From UBA5951 sp009936885 (GTDB lineage Bacteria; Pseudomonadota; Alphaproteobacteria; Puniceispirillales; Puniceispirillaceae): DNA of 64,000 bases. The first letter of the stretch is position 1, and each line of letters opens with the position of its first letter. This document shows, piece by piece, positions 25,879 through 35,971 of this stretch. The notes beneath the pieces are model-generated. The model was not told where the DNA came from and ran no database searches. It saw only the letters and a list, made by a program, of their open reading frames with translations. The stretch spans positions 1-64,000 of the forward strand of contig CALKVA010000007.1 in NCBI GenBank assembly GCA_937996625.1, read 5' to 3'. Made by a program: the position numbers and the translations under genes.

Positions 25879-27045
25879 ATGCCTAGTGAACTGAACCCTG
25901 CCATAAACGCTCTGCTACTATTAGATAATGGAACTGTTTTTTATGGATATGGATTCGGTGCTGAAACAGAATCAGTGGGCGAGCTTTGTTTTAATACCTC
26001 AATGACTGGCTATCAAGAAATTATGACTGACCCTTCTTATGCTGGGCAGATTATCAATTTCACATTCCCGCATATAGGAAACGTTGGCACAAACCCAGCA
26101 GATATGGAAACTGACAAGCCATCTGCATTGGGGTTAGTTACAAGGAACCAAATAACCTCCCCCTCTAATTGGCGAAGCACACAGCCCTTTAGCAAATGGT
26201 TAGAAACCTATAAACTACCTGGAATAAGCGGAATTGATACACGCGCTCTTACTCGGCAGATACGAGATGAAGGTGCCAGAACTGCGTTATTAAGCTATCG
26301 CAAAAATGGTATTTTTGATTTACCTGCAATCTCTGCCAAAACATCTGACTGGCCAGGCTTGGAGGGGATGGATCTTGCCAAGCTTGTAACCAGACCTGCC
26401 TTAGCTAATTGGTCAGGCAGTCTATTTCATTTTGATTTTGAGCCAGCAACGGGGCATAATAAAGCAATTCAACATAAGGTTGTCGCGCTCGATTTTGGAG
26501 CAAAGCATAATATTTTGCGATGCCTTGAAAGTGCTGGATGCGAAGTTGTTGTGCTCCCAGCTGATAGTTCTGCTGATGAGGTTCTTGCTCAAAAGCCTGA
26601 CGGTGTTTTTTTATCTAACGGACCTGGCGATCCTGCGGCAACAGCTGAATATGCGGGTAGCGAAATTCGCAAGCTCGTAGAAACAGGAATTCCGATATTT
26701 GGTATTTGTATTGGTCATCAATTGCTTGCATTGGCAATGGGCGGCAACACTGCGAAAATGGATACAGGACATAGAGGAGCAAATCACCCAGTGAAAGACC
26801 TGAAGACCGGCCAGATAGAAATCACAAGCCAAAATCATGGTTTTGTAGTTAATGGGGCAAACCTGCCAGAGTGCCTTGAAGTTACTCACCGATCTTTGTT
26901 TGACAATAGCGTTGAGGGTCTAAGACATAAGACGCTACCTGTATTTTCGGTTCAATATCACCCTGAATCATCCCCAGGTCCTCACGATTCTCGAGATTTG
27001 TTTTACCGTTTTACCTCCCTCATGAAAACAGCAGGGAATTCCTGA
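25879..27045 (+). CDS. carA: Carbamoyl-phosphate synthase small (glutaminase) subunit
   Basis: CarA hydrolyses glutamine and channels ammonia to CarB for carbamoyl phosphate, the precursor of arginine and pyrimidines. The 388-residue protein has the N-terminal CPSase domain (TGYQEIMTDPSYAGQII) and a class I glutamine amidotransferase domain. That domain has the catalytic nucleophile in FGICIGHQLLALA, preceded by LSNGPGDP, and the His/Glu pair in VQYHPESSPGP. It is followed directly by carB, sharing one nucleotide at 27045. Confidence 0.98.
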   Translation: MPSELNPAINALLLLDNGTVFYGYGFGAETESVGELCFNTSMTGYQEIMTDPSYAGQIINFTFPHIGNVGTNPADMETDKPSALGLVTRNQITSPSNWRSTQPFSKWLETYKLPGISGIDTRALTRQIRDEGARTALLSYRKNGIFDLPAISAKTSDWPGLEGMDLAKLVTRPALANWSGSLFHFDFEPATGHNKAIQHKVVALDFGAKHNILRCLESAGCEVVVLPADSSADEVLAQKPDGVFLSNGPGDPAATAEYAGSEIRKLVETGIPIFGICIGHQLLALAMGGNTAKMDTGHRGANHPVKDLKTGQIEITSQNHGFVVNGANLPECLEVTHRSLFDNSVEGLRHKTLPVFSVQYHPESSPGPHDSRDLFYRFTSLMKTAGNS

Positions 27046-30000
27046 TGCCAAGACGAAGTGACATATCCTCTATTCTTATTATTGGTGCAGGCCCAATCAT
27101 AATTGGGCAAGCCTGTGAGTTTGATTATTCTGGTACCCAAGCTTGTAAGGCGCTTAAAGAAGAGGGATATCGAATTATCCTGATAAATTCTAATCCAGCT
27201 ACGATAATGACTGACCCTGGGATGGCTGATGCAACCTATATAGAGCCTATAACAGCTGATATGGTTGCGACTATTATTGCAAAAGAGCGCCCAGATGCCA
27301 TTCTGCCTACGATGGGTGGTCAGACTGCCCTAAATACAGCCCTAAAATTGCATGAAATGGGTGTTCTTAAAAAATATAATGTAGAGCTTATTGGCGCAAA
27401 ACCAGAGGCCATTGAAAAAGCAGAAGATCGCTCTTTATTCAGGTCAGCGATGGATTCAATCGGACTTGAATCAGCGCGCTCAAGCTCAATTAAATCTATT
27501 GACAATGCTGAAGATGCGCTTGGACTAGTTGGCTTGCCTGCGATTATTCGCCCTTCATTTACCCTTGGCGGTGAAGGCGGCGGTATTGCCTATAATAAAG
27601 CAGAATATCTGCAGATAGTATCTGATGGATTAAGGCTCTCTCCTGTTAGTGAAGTTCTCATTGAGGAATCGCTACTAGGCTGGAAAGAATTCGAAATGGA
27701 GGTCGTACGCGATAAAGCAGATAATTGTATTATTATTTGCTCAATTGAAAATGTTGACCCAATGGGAGTGCATACTGGTGATTCCATCACAGTTGCCCCT
27801 GCGCTTACTCTTACCGATAAAGAATATCAGGCATTGCGGAATGCCTCGATTGCTGTTCTGCGGGAAATTGGTGTTGATACTGGCGGTTCTAATGTTCAAT
27901 TTGCTGTATGTCCTGATACGGGCAGAATAATCGTAATTGAAATGAACCCAAGGGTCAGTAGATCATCAGCACTTGCTTCAAAAGCAACTGGATTCCCAAT
28001 TGCGAAAATCGCTGCCAAGCTTGCTGTTGGTTACACATTAGACGAATTAGCCAACGATATAACCAAAGTAACACCTGCCAGCTTTGAGCCAACAATTGAT
28101 TATATTGTCACCAAAATTCCGCGCTTTACATTTGAAAAATTCAATGGTGCAGAAGAACTCTTATCAACGTCAATGAAGTCAGTTGGTGAGGCGATGGCTA
28201 TTGGGCGAAGTTTTCAGGAAAGTCTGCAAAAGGCTCTTCGCTCACTTGAAACAGGTTTATCTGGTCTTGATGAAACTGAGATGCCAACTCGAGCAGAAGA
28301 AGTAAACAAGGATGTTTTACATGGCTGGCTTTCTGAACAAACACCTGACAGAATTTTGAGAATCGCCCAAGCCATGAGAAGCGGCTTGAGCGTGGATGAA
28401 ATTCATAATGCAACAAAATGGGATAAATGGTTCCTAAATGAAATTGCCGCTATACTCAAAATCGAAAAACAGATTTCTAATTCTGGGCTCCCCACCCATA
28501 AATCAGAATTAATGTTTTTAAAATCGGCGGGTTTTCACGATAAAAGAATTGCCCATTTAGCCAATGTAAGCGCGCAAACCGTGATGCAAAAACGCCTAGA
28601 GCTTAATGTGCATCCCGTATATAAGCGCGTTGATACATGTGCAGCTGAATTTGCGTCTGAGACAGCCTATTTTTACTCGACCTATGAAGTTGGCGATAAT
28701 GCTGAATGTGAGGCTGTACCCTCTAATAGAGAGAAAATCGCTATATTAGGCGGAGGTCCAAATCGAATTGGTCAGGGCATAGAATTTGATTATTGCTGTG
28801 TGCATGCAGCCTATGCTCTTTCTGAAGCTGGTTATGAGACTATCATGATTAACTGCAATCCAGAGACAGTATCAACAGATTATGATACATCTGATAGGTT
28901 GTATTTTGAGCCCCTAACAGGGGAAGATACAATTGAAATCTTGCGCAAGGAGCAGGAAAACGGAACCTTGAAGGGGGTAATTGTCCAGCTTGGAGGGCAA
29001 ACACCTCTTAAAATTGCAGGCGATCTAGAGGCTGCTGGCATCCCTATTTTGGGCACAAGTCCAGATTCGATTGACTTAGCAGAAGACAGGGAAAGGTTTC
29101 AGCAGCTTATAAATCGTTTATCCTTAAAACAGCCTGAAAATGGAATTGCAACCTCTCTAGAGGAAGCCGTTGAAATAACAAAAAAGATTGGTCTGCCTGC
29201 TGTGATACGACCCTCTTATGTGTTAGGGGGCAGAGCAATGGAGGTTGTCCACCAACTCTCTGACTTAGAGCGCTATATGCAAAATGCGGTTAGAGTATCC
29301 GGGGATAACCCTGTGTTAATTGACAGGTTCATTGAAAACGCAATTGAAGTTGATGTGGATGCTTTATGTGACGAAGAAGATGTCTTTATCGCAGGGGTTA
29401 TGGAACATATTGAGGAGGCAGGCATCCATTCTGGTGATTCTGCCTGCTCACTTCCGCCGCAAACACTCCCTAGCAATGTTCTTGAAAAAATTAATGAACA
29501 AACACGCGCCCTTGCCTTTGCACTTAATGTGGTTGGATTGATGAATGTACAATTCGCGGTAAAGGATGAGGATATATACCTGCTTGAAGTAAATCCAAGA
29601 GGAAGCAGAACGGTTCCTTTTGTCGCAAAAGCAACTGGAAACCCGGTGGCAAAAATCGCAGCAAGAATAATGTCTGGAGAAAAATTATCTTCCATGTCCT
29701 TGATTACAGCAAAACAGGAACACGTCGCTGTAAAAGAGGCTGTCTTCCCATTTGCACGTTTCCCTGGTGTTGATGTGTTTCTTGGCCCTGAAATGAAATC
29801 AACAGGCGAAGTAATGGGCATTGATAAAGAATTTGGCATCGCCTTTGCTAAAAGCCAGTTAGGGGCTGGTGTGGATTTGCCTATTTCTGGAACGGTTTTT
29901 ATTTCAATTAAAGATTCTGATAAACCTGCTTTTGTTAAGATTTGTCATTCGCTTATCGAATCTGGTTTGGAAATCTGTGCAACAGATGGCACCACCAAAT

Positions 30001-30293
30001 ATCTAAATAAAGCCGGTATCCCAGCTAGGAGAATTAACAAGGTTTTGGAAGGGCGGCCACATGCTGTAGATGCCATGCTTTCTGGTGAAATAGACCTTGT
30101 TTTTAATACTGCCCATGGTGTTGCTGCTATACAGGACAGCTTGTCACTAAGACAAACAGCACTAACCAATAATATCCCCTATTATACAACCATGTCAGGA
30201 AGTAGAGCAGCTGTTGCGGCAATTCGTGCATTACAAAAAACCAAACTTTCCGCAAAATCTATCCAAGATTATTTACACTCCGTAAGTAGCTAA
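27045..30293 (+). CDS. carB: Carbamoyl-phosphate synthase large subunit
   Basis: CarB forms carbamoyl phosphate from bicarbonate, ammonia and two ATP. The 1082-residue protein has the duplicated ATP-grasp organisation. The first half begins with SILIIGAGPIIIGQACEFDYSG and the second with KIAILGGGPNRIGQGIEFDYCC (each shortened here by reading only the core GxGPxxIGQ). ATP-grasp metal sites are EMNPRVSRSSAL and EVNPRGSRTVPF. The C-terminal allosteric MGS-like domain is about 945-1082. Length is normal. It is co-transcribed with carA. Confidence 0.98.
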   Translation: MPRRSDISSILIIGAGPIIIGQACEFDYSGTQACKALKEEGYRIILINSNPATIMTDPGMADATYIEPITADMVATIIAKERPDAILPTMGGQTALNTALKLHEMGVLKKYNVELIGAKPEAIEKAEDRSLFRSAMDSIGLESARSSSIKSIDNAEDALGLVGLPAIIRPSFTLGGEGGGIAYNKAEYLQIVSDGLRLSPVSEVLIEESLLGWKEFEMEVVRDKADNCIIICSIENVDPMGVHTGDSITVAPALTLTDKEYQALRNASIAVLREIGVDTGGSNVQFAVCPDTGRIIVIEMNPRVSRSSALASKATGFPIAKIAAKLAVGYTLDELANDITKVTPASFEPTIDYIVTKIPRFTFEKFNGAEELLSTSMKSVGEAMAIGRSFQESLQKALRSLETGLSGLDETEMPTRAEEVNKDVLHGWLSEQTPDRILRIAQAMRSGLSVDEIHNATKWDKWFLNEIAAILKIEKQISNSGLPTHKSELMFLKSAGFHDKRIAHLANVSAQTVMQKRLELNVHPVYKRVDTCAAEFASETAYFYSTYEVGDNAECEAVPSNREKIAILGGGPNRIGQGIEFDYCCVHAAYALSEAGYETIMINCNPETVSTDYDTSDRLYFEPLTGEDTIEILRKEQENGTLKGVIVQLGGQTPLKIAGDLEAAGIPILGTSPDSIDLAEDRERFQQLINRLSLKQPENGIATSLEEAVEITKKIGLPAVIRPSYVLGGRAMEVVHQLSDLERYMQNAVRVSGDNPVLIDRFIENAIEVDVDALCDEEDVFIAGVMEHIEEAGIHSGDSACSLPPQTLPSNVLEKINEQTRALAFALNVVGLMNVQFAVKDEDIYLLEVNPRGSRTVPFVAKATGNPVAKIAARIMSGEKLSSMSLITAKQEHVAVKEAVFPFARFPGVDVFLGPEMKSTGEVMGIDKEFGIAFAKSQLGAGVDLPISGTVFISIKDSDKPAFVKICHSLIESGLEICATDGTTKYLNKAGIPARRINKVLEGRPHAVDAMLSGEIDLVFNTAHGVAAIQDSLSLRQTALTNNIPYYTTMSGSRAAVAAIRALQKTKLSAKSIQDYLHSVSS

Positions 30294-30308
30294 AAAGACA
30301 CAAAGTCT

Positions 30309-30352
30309 AGACGGTTAAATTGAATCACTTTACAGTGGCTTTGTTACCGTCT
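30309..30352. promoter_or_regulatory. Nested inverted repeat between carB and greA
   Basis: Outer arms AGACGGT (30309-30315) and ACCGTCT (30346-30352) are perfectly complementary. Inside them CACT (30326-30329) and AGTG (30334-30337) form a second short stem. It begins 16 nt after carB and ends 32 nt before greA. There is no T-tract, so it is not a standard Rho-independent terminator; it could be an operator or an RNA leader fold for greA. Confidence 0.4.
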
Positions 30353-30384
30353 GCATTATAATACAAAGCGATAAGAGGCCTAAT

Positions 30385-30867
30385 ATGGAAAAAATTCCAT
30401 TTACGCAAGCTGGTTTAGACAAAACAAAGTCAGAGTTGCACCAGCTTAAAAATGTTGAAAGACAACAAGTTATTCGTGCGATTGCGGATGCAAGAGAACA
30501 TGGTGACTTGTCCGAGAACGCTGAATATCATGCTGCTCGCGAGCGTCAATCATTTATTGAAGGTCGAATCAAAGAGCTAGAAGATGTAACAAGCCGAGGT
30601 GAAGTAATTGATGCCAGCAGAATAACAGGCAAAACAGTTACATTCGGCGTGACTGTTGTTATTGTGGACGAACTTACAGATGTCGAATATAGCTACTCTA
30701 TCGTTGGCCCCTACGAAGCAGAACTTGAAAAGCGTAAAATCTCAACTGCGTCTCCTATCGCCAAAGGTCTAATCGGAAAACAAGTTGGTGATTCTGTTGA
30801 AGTTCAGACCCCGCGCGGCCCGCATCCTTATGAGATTTTATCTATCAGCGTTTACAATGGTGATTAA
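30385..30867 (+). CDS. greA: Transcription elongation factor GreA
   Basis: GreA rescues backtracked RNA polymerase by stimulating transcript cleavage. The 160-residue protein has the N-terminal coiled coil with the tip acidic residues (DAREHGDLSENAEYHAARE, about 36-54) and the C-terminal FKBP-like globular domain (80-158). It converges with the Lrp-type gene, with only 15 nt between the stops. Confidence 0.97.
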   Translation: MEKIPFTQAGLDKTKSELHQLKNVERQQVIRAIADAREHGDLSENAEYHAARERQSFIEGRIKELEDVTSRGEVIDASRITGKTVTFGVTVVIVDELTDVEYSYSIVGPYEAELEKRKISTASPIAKGLIGKQVGDSVEVQTPRGPHPYEILSISVYNGD

Positions 30868-30882
30868 GAAACGCCATCAGCT

Positions 30883-31380
30883 TTAAGGATATGGGTGTGC
30901 TGCTTTCTCCTTCAAAGGAACCCCTGGCAAGTCTTTTTCAGACCTTATGGAAAGAGCTGTTTTAACATGGCTAACATTTGGAGCAGGTGTTAACTTGCTG
31001 GTAAGAAACTTCTGAAAATCATCCCAGTCAGTTGCTACAATTTTCAGCAAAAAATCAATTTCGCCCATAAGCATATGGCATTCTCTTACCTCTTCCCAGC
31101 TTACAACCATCTCTTCAAATTTCTTTAAATCTGCTTCTGCTTGACTAGTAAGCCCCACAAAAGCAAAAACAGTGACTGTATATCCAACAGATTCGGGATC
31201 TATTTCAGCGTTGTAGCCACGGATTATACCAGCATCTTCAAGAGCACGAACCCGCCTCAAACACGGAGGCGCAGATATTCCAGCATTCTTAGCAAGCTCT
31301 ACATTGCTTAATCTTCCATTTTTTTGAAGATCATACAAAATTTGTCTATCAACTTTATCTAACTTGTGCTTTTTTGCCAT
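30883..31380 (-). CDS. Lrp/AsnC-family transcriptional regulator
   Basis: This is a 165-residue regulator with an N-terminal AsnC-type helix-turn-helix (LDKVDRQILYDLQKNGRLSN, then ELAKNAGISAPPCLRRVRALE, about 5-50). A C-terminal RAM effector-binding domain (70-150, YTVTVFAFVGL and ECHMLMGEIDFLLKIV) follows. Such proteins sense amino acids and form octamers. The divergent neighbour is an ELM1-like gene, with 113 nt between starts. The target is unknown; autoregulation is typical of the family. Confidence 0.93.
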   Translation of the reverse strand: MAKKHKLDKVDRQILYDLQKNGRLSNVELAKNAGISAPPCLRRVRALEDAGIIRGYNAEIDPESVGYTVTVFAFVGLTSQAEADLKKFEEMVVSWEEVRECHMLMGEIDFLLKIVATDWDDFQKFLTSKLTPAPNVSHVKTALSIRSEKDLPGVPLKEKAAHPYP

Positions 31381-31493
31381 AAACCTAATCCCTGTTTGAT
31401 TTTCAAATCATAAATAGTTAAACCTGATCACGCAAGAATATTACAAAAATTGAGCGTAGATTTGTTAACTAGAACAAAAGTTAGTGAAAAAAT

Positions 31494-32477
31494 ATGTCCG
31501 ACGACCGTAACGTAAAATCATGTTGGATTGTAACAGATGGCACTACTGGCATGCTAAAGCAGTCCATCGCTGTTGCAAAATCCTTAAATATTGAGCCTGC
31601 TATTCTACAGGCACATCCTACGCCAATTCTGCGCTTATTTCCAACCCTTGCCAAAATACCTACCTGGCGACTTACAATGGGTCGCAGCCCAAGCTGGATA
31701 AGAGGGCCTTATCCTGATTATATTATTAGCTGTGGGCGCAGAATGGCTGGATTATCAATTGGTTTGCGCCGAATATCCAAAGGCAGAAGCAAAACTATTC
31801 AAATACAAGATCCCGGCATCTCACCTGATTACTTTGATGTATTGGTTGTGCCATCTCATGATAAAATTGCAGCATCGGAGCAGAACTTCTCTAATCTTGT
31901 AATTTCTACAGGCTCTTTAAGCTGGCTTGTTAAAAAGCAGATAATGGCAGGGAAATCAGATATGAATAAACGATTTGGGCCATTAAATTCTCTCCAGATT
32001 GTCGTAATGCTTGGCGGAAATAATAAGCGCTACCGGGTATCTGCTTCTATTGTTGAAAAATTGGCTCATGACATATTTGACTATGCGCAGCACAAAAATG
32101 CACGCCTTATCATCATTCCATCTCGGCGCACTCCGAAAAAAGCACGTATGCTATTCGAGGAGCTTGATAAGGATAAAAAACATATTTTCTGGGATGGGGC
32201 GCATGGAAACCCTTATCCTGATATTCTCTCTATCGCAGATGAAATTATTGTAACTTCAGATTCAGTAAATATGGTCACTGAGGCATGCCTTCTTGGAAAG
32301 CCTGTTTTTGTTGCTCATTGGGGAGAAGAGCACGGAAGACTCGCCAAATTTCATACCATCATGAATGATAGTGGATTCACAAGACCGCTTTTGCAAGCAG
32401 GAGAGGCATTTAAGCCAAAAATACTCAATCAAATGCCTCAGATTGCAAAGAAAATAACTGCCATTTTGAATAGATGA
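31494..32477 (+). CDS. ELM1-family (DUF1022) protein
   Basis: This 327-residue protein belongs to the family that includes plant mitochondrial fission factor ELM1; bacterial members are common in alphaproteobacteria. Recognisable features are the N-terminal WIVTDGTTGMLKQSIAVA, the ISCGRRMAGLSIGLRR stretch, the HDKI motif, a middle VVMLGGNNKRYR, and a C-terminal IIVTSDSVNMVTEACLLGKPVF. These give a glycosyltransferase-like two-domain fold (inference). The bacterial function is not established. Confidence 0.85.
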   Translation: MSDDRNVKSCWIVTDGTTGMLKQSIAVAKSLNIEPAILQAHPTPILRLFPTLAKIPTWRLTMGRSPSWIRGPYPDYIISCGRRMAGLSIGLRRISKGRSKTIQIQDPGISPDYFDVLVVPSHDKIAASEQNFSNLVISTGSLSWLVKKQIMAGKSDMNKRFGPLNSLQIVVMLGGNNKRYRVSASIVEKLAHDIFDYAQHKNARLIIIPSRRTPKKARMLFEELDKDKKHIFWDGAHGNPYPDILSIADEIIVTSDSVNMVTEACLLGKPVFVAHWGEEHGRLAKFHTIMNDSGFTRPLLQAGEAFKPKILNQMPQIAKKITAILNR

Positions 32478-32708
32478 GCTTGAATAATCCCTATTTATTT
32501 AAAGGGTATTATGCTGGCCTTCTTTGAATTTTTTGCCAATGCGTGGCGGCTAATAATCTCTTTTAAAAAGAGCCCTCAGATGCTAGTCTTATACCTTGAT
32601 AAGGCTGATTAGCTTTGAAAGAAGCTTATTTGATTAAGAAAAACAGGTCTGGGTTTCAAATTTGCGTAAAAATCTGCCCAAAAAAAATGGTATTGAACTG
32701 ACCAGATA

Positions 32709-33650
32709 ATGATTATTTCCATTTTAATGCTGGCAAGTGGCCTTATAATATTGCTAACTGCTGCACATGTGATAATCCCGGGCACAATATCGGTTGCCTA
32801 TTATTTTCGTGTTCCTGCCCATGTTGTCGCTGTTCTGTTAATAGCCGCTGGCACCTCAGCGCCTGAGTTAATAGTAGCAATACAAGCTGGCTTAAATGGA
32901 ACGCCTCAGATTGTGTGGGGAAATATCATTGGCTCAAATATCACCAATATCTTAGTGGTTTTAAGCATCTCTGGTTTGTTTTTTCCCATTGCGACAACCG
33001 ATACGCAAACAAAAAGAGATATGATACTTTTGTTGGCTATCAGTGCGATTATAACGATATCAGCCTACTATTTTGCCGCTCTTCCACTATTCGTCAGCAT
33101 CCTACTGGTGATAATCCTTGCGTGTTACACATTATATTTAGTTTGCTTGAAACCAGACGAAGAGGAGTCAGAAAAAAACACTGAAGGCGCTGAACTTTCA
33201 TTTAAGCGCTCGCTAATCTATTGTATTGCAGGTGTCGCTGGCCTTGTGTTTGGGGCTGATTTGATGGTGAATGCAGCTGTTGACCTTGCAGTTGCCCTAT
33301 CCATCTCAAAGGCTGTCATTGGACTTACCATTATTGCGTTTGGAACCTCTCTTCCAGAAATAGCCGCTGCTATTGCAAGCCTATTTCACAGAAGAGCTGA
33401 TATGGCACTTGGAAGTATTATCGGCTCCAACATATTTAACATTGTTGCAGGATTAGGTATCACCCGGTTGGTAAGTGAACTTCCAGTAACAACAGAAATT
33501 TTAGTAACTGGCATACCAGTAATGATTTTATCAACGCTAATATTAGCGCTGTTGATTTTGTTTAAACAGCCCTTAGGAAAAATTATAAGCGTCTGTTTTT
33601 TAGCAATATATTGCTTATTTTTGTGGCTGAACCTAGCAATTGGCATCTAA
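32709..33650 (+). CDS. Calcium/sodium antiporter (CaCA family)
   Basis: This is a 313-residue inner-membrane cation exchanger of the YrbG type with about ten membrane helices in two inverted halves. The duplicated alpha repeats are visible: GTSAPELIVAIQAGLNG with GNIIGSNITNILVV (about 54-90), and GTSLPEIAAAIASLFHR with GSIIGSNIFNIVAGLG (about 215-255). An acidic cytoplasmic loop (145-160) lies between the halves. The upstream 231-nt gap holds nothing I can name. Confidence 0.93.
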   Translation: MIISILMLASGLIILLTAAHVIIPGTISVAYYFRVPAHVVAVLLIAAGTSAPELIVAIQAGLNGTPQIVWGNIIGSNITNILVVLSISGLFFPIATTDTQTKRDMILLLAISAIITISAYYFAALPLFVSILLVIILACYTLYLVCLKPDEEESEKNTEGAELSFKRSLIYCIAGVAGLVFGADLMVNAAVDLAVALSISKAVIGLTIIAFGTSLPEIAAAIASLFHRRADMALGSIIGSNIFNIVAGLGITRLVSELPVTTEILVTGIPVMILSTLILALLILFKQPLGKIISVCFLAIYCLFLWLNLAIGI

Positions 33651-34090
33651 AATCACCCATTTGTGCAGGCTATTTTTAAAAAAATATCTGTTTAAAACTC
33701 GAAGTTGTTCACATCTATAAATACAAATTACAAAAAATGTTATATTATGTTTGTTTTTTTTAAGCTCGCCTTCTTGACAAGGCTTAACTATCTGTTTTAC
33801 ATAATTTAATTTTTGTTGCCTAATATTTAAGCAAACAAGTTAAAATGCCTTATTTCCGGGGTTTATTGGAGTAAAATACATTCTTATCAACAAACTTATC
33901 CACAGCGAAAGTGGATAAAAATTATTACCCCATTTTGGATTTTGATTCGCATATTAATTGCTTTAAAATAGACGTTGAGATTCAATCGATAAGAGATAGA
34001 AATCACAATAATAATTAAGAAAGTTACATACTGCATTGAAACAAAGTCGTTTTATTAATATTGCATTCGCAAACAGCTGTGAGCTCTTAG
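33651..34090. other. AT-rich 440-nt intergenic region with DnaA-box-like words
   Basis: No gene is visible here. The stretch 33884-33918 contains TTATCAACA (33884-33892, one mismatch to a DnaA box) and a perfect DnaA box TTATCCACA (33896-33904). On the other strand, AGTGGATAA (33910-33918) reads TTATCCACT. TTATCCAC and GTGGATAA also form an exact 8-bp inverted repeat with a 7-nt loop. The surroundings are very AT-rich, and two GATTC words lie nearby. It could be a DnaA-responsive promoter region for uvrC, an origin candidate, or a simple hairpin. Confidence 0.4.
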
Positions 34091-35971
34091 ATGACACCTG
34101 AAATAATAGAATTTCAAACTGGATTAGACTATTTAAAAAGTCAGGTGAAGCACTTGCCTAAAAAGCCAGGTGTGTACCGAATGTTTGATGCAGATGGGCA
34201 AGCTCTTTATGTGGGCAAGGCAAAATGGCTATCTGGCAGAGTGACAAGCTATACACAGCCAAACAGACTAACAAATAGGCTGCTTCGAATGGTTGCAGAA
34301 ACACGGCATCTTGAAATCACAGTCACTCATTCAGAAGTTGAGGCTTTATTATTAGAGTCTAATCTAATCAAAAAACTCAAACCACTTTATAATATATTGC
34401 TAAAAGATGATAAAAGTTTTGCTTATATAATCGTAACCGAAGACCATCCGTTCCCGCAATTAACAAAACACAGGGGAACACAGCGAAAGGCGGCTAGCTA
34501 TTATGGTCCATTTGCATCTGCTAGTTCTGTAAATAAAACATTAGCATCCTTATCGCGTGCTTTTTTATTACGTAACTGTAGTGATTCTATTTTTGCATCT
34601 AGGACACGACCTTGTCTGCAATATCAAATAAAAAGATGTACTGCCCCATGTGTGGATAAGGTAGCTAAAACTGACTATGAAAAACAAGTAAAAGCAGCAA
34701 AGCAGTTCCTGTCTGGTTATTGTGATAGGGTACAGCGCGACTATGCAACTCAAATGCAAAATGCATCTGATGCGCTAGAGTTCGAAACAGCGGCTATCTG
34801 GCGAAACCGCATTAAAGCGCTTACCGCCATTCAGGCAAATCAGGATATTAATCTTAAATCCTTACAGGAGGCTGATATAATTGCCGCCTCCATTTCTGGC
34901 GGTATATGCTGTATTCAGGTCTTTTTTGTCCGCAACGCAAGCAATTATGGTAATACCGCATTCTTTCCTAGAACAAACAACTCTGAGGACATACAATCCG
35001 TTCTTACTGCTTTCATTGGACAATTTTATAGTGACAAAATTCCAGCAAGCTTAATTCTGGTAAACGAGCGTCCTCATGAAGTCGAATTGCTAGAATCTGC
35101 CTTATCAAAACAGTCTGGCAGTAAAATCGAGATCTCTAAACCAGAGCGTGGTGACAGGCGTAAAATTATGACTATGGCTGTGAGAAACGCCGAAGAGGCC
35201 ATAGCACGCAAGCTTGCCGATACCGCATCTCAGCGCAGATTACTAGAGGAGCTTACTAATGCATTAGAGTTAAACGAGCCCCCTTCGCGCATAGAGATAT
35301 ATGATAACTCACACATTCAAGGCGCATTTGCTGTCGGTGCAATGGTTGTTGCCACGCCTGATGGGTTCGCAAAATCTGCTTATCGAAAATTTAATATGCG
35401 AAATGAAGGAAAATATGCTGTCCAAGATGGGGATGATTTTGCCATGATGCGACAGATGATATCTAGACGCTTTGAGCGCGCGCTAAAAGAAGACCCTAGT
35501 CGTGAGACGGCTAATTGGCCAGATCTGTTGTTAATTGACGGCGGCAAAGGACAAATAAATGCTGTATATGAAGTATTAGACGAGCTTGGAATTGATGATA
35601 TAACAGCAATTGGTGTTTCAAAAGGACCGGATAGAAACGCCGGAAGAGAGCAATTCCATAAAAGAGGCGCGGAAAGTTTTACCCTGCAACCTGATAGCCC
35701 CGCCATGCATTATCTGCAGCGACTAAGAGATGAAGCACATCGATTTGCTATTGGTAGTCATCGAACACAACGCACAAAAGCACAATTCAAAAATCCTTTG
35801 GATAATGTACCAGGCATTGGTGCCAAGCGAAAAAAAGCACTTCTTAACCATTTTGGATCTGCGCGTTCAGTCACCGATGCAGGTATCAAGGATTTACAAG
35901 CGGTTGATGGGATATCTGCACATATTGCCCAACAAATATATGACTGGTTCCATAGCCAGAACAAAAGCTAA
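34091..35971 (+). CDS. uvrC: Excinuclease ABC subunit C
   Basis: UvrC makes both incisions in nucleotide excision repair. The 626-residue protein has the N-terminal GIY-YIG nuclease (PKKPGVYRMFDADGQALYVGKA, of which the core is GVYRM then LYVGKAK, about 26-48). A UVR motif lies near 205-240, followed by the RNase H-like second nuclease (RIEIYDNSHIQG, LLLIDGGKGQINA) and the C-terminal tandem helix-hairpin-helix (NVPGIGAKRKKALLNHFGS). Length is normal. Confidence 0.98.
   Translation: MTPEIIEFQTGLDYLKSQVKHLPKKPGVYRMFDADGQALYVGKAKWLSGRVTSYTQPNRLTNRLLRMVAETRHLEITVTHSEVEALLLESNLIKKLKPLYNILLKDDKSFAYIIVTEDHPFPQLTKHRGTQRKAASYYGPFASASSVNKTLASLSRAFLLRNCSDSIFASRTRPCLQYQIKRCTAPCVDKVAKTDYEKQVKAAKQFLSGYCDRVQRDYATQMQNASDALEFETAAIWRNRIKALTAIQANQDINLKSLQEADIIAASISGGICCIQVFFVRNASNYGNTAFFPRTNNSEDIQSVLTAFIGQFYSDKIPASLILVNERPHEVELLESALSKQSGSKIEISKPERGDRRKIMTMAVRNAEEAIARKLADTASQRRLLEELTNALELNEPPSRIEIYDNSHIQGAFAVGAMVVATPDGFAKSAYRKFNMRNEGKYAVQDGDDFAMMRQMISRRFERALKEDPSRETANWPDLLLIDGGKGQINAVYEVLDELGIDDITAIGVSKGPDRNAGREQFHKRGAESFTLQPDSPAMHYLQRLRDEAHRFAIGSHRTQRTKAQFKNPLDNVPGIGAKRKKALLNHFGSARSVTDAGIKDLQAVDGISAHIAQQIYDWFHSQNKS

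Noticed and set aside
29273..29839. 188-codon open frame on the minus strand opposite carB
   Set aside because: carB is unambiguous here; the antisense frame is composition-driven, with Thr/Ser-rich noise.
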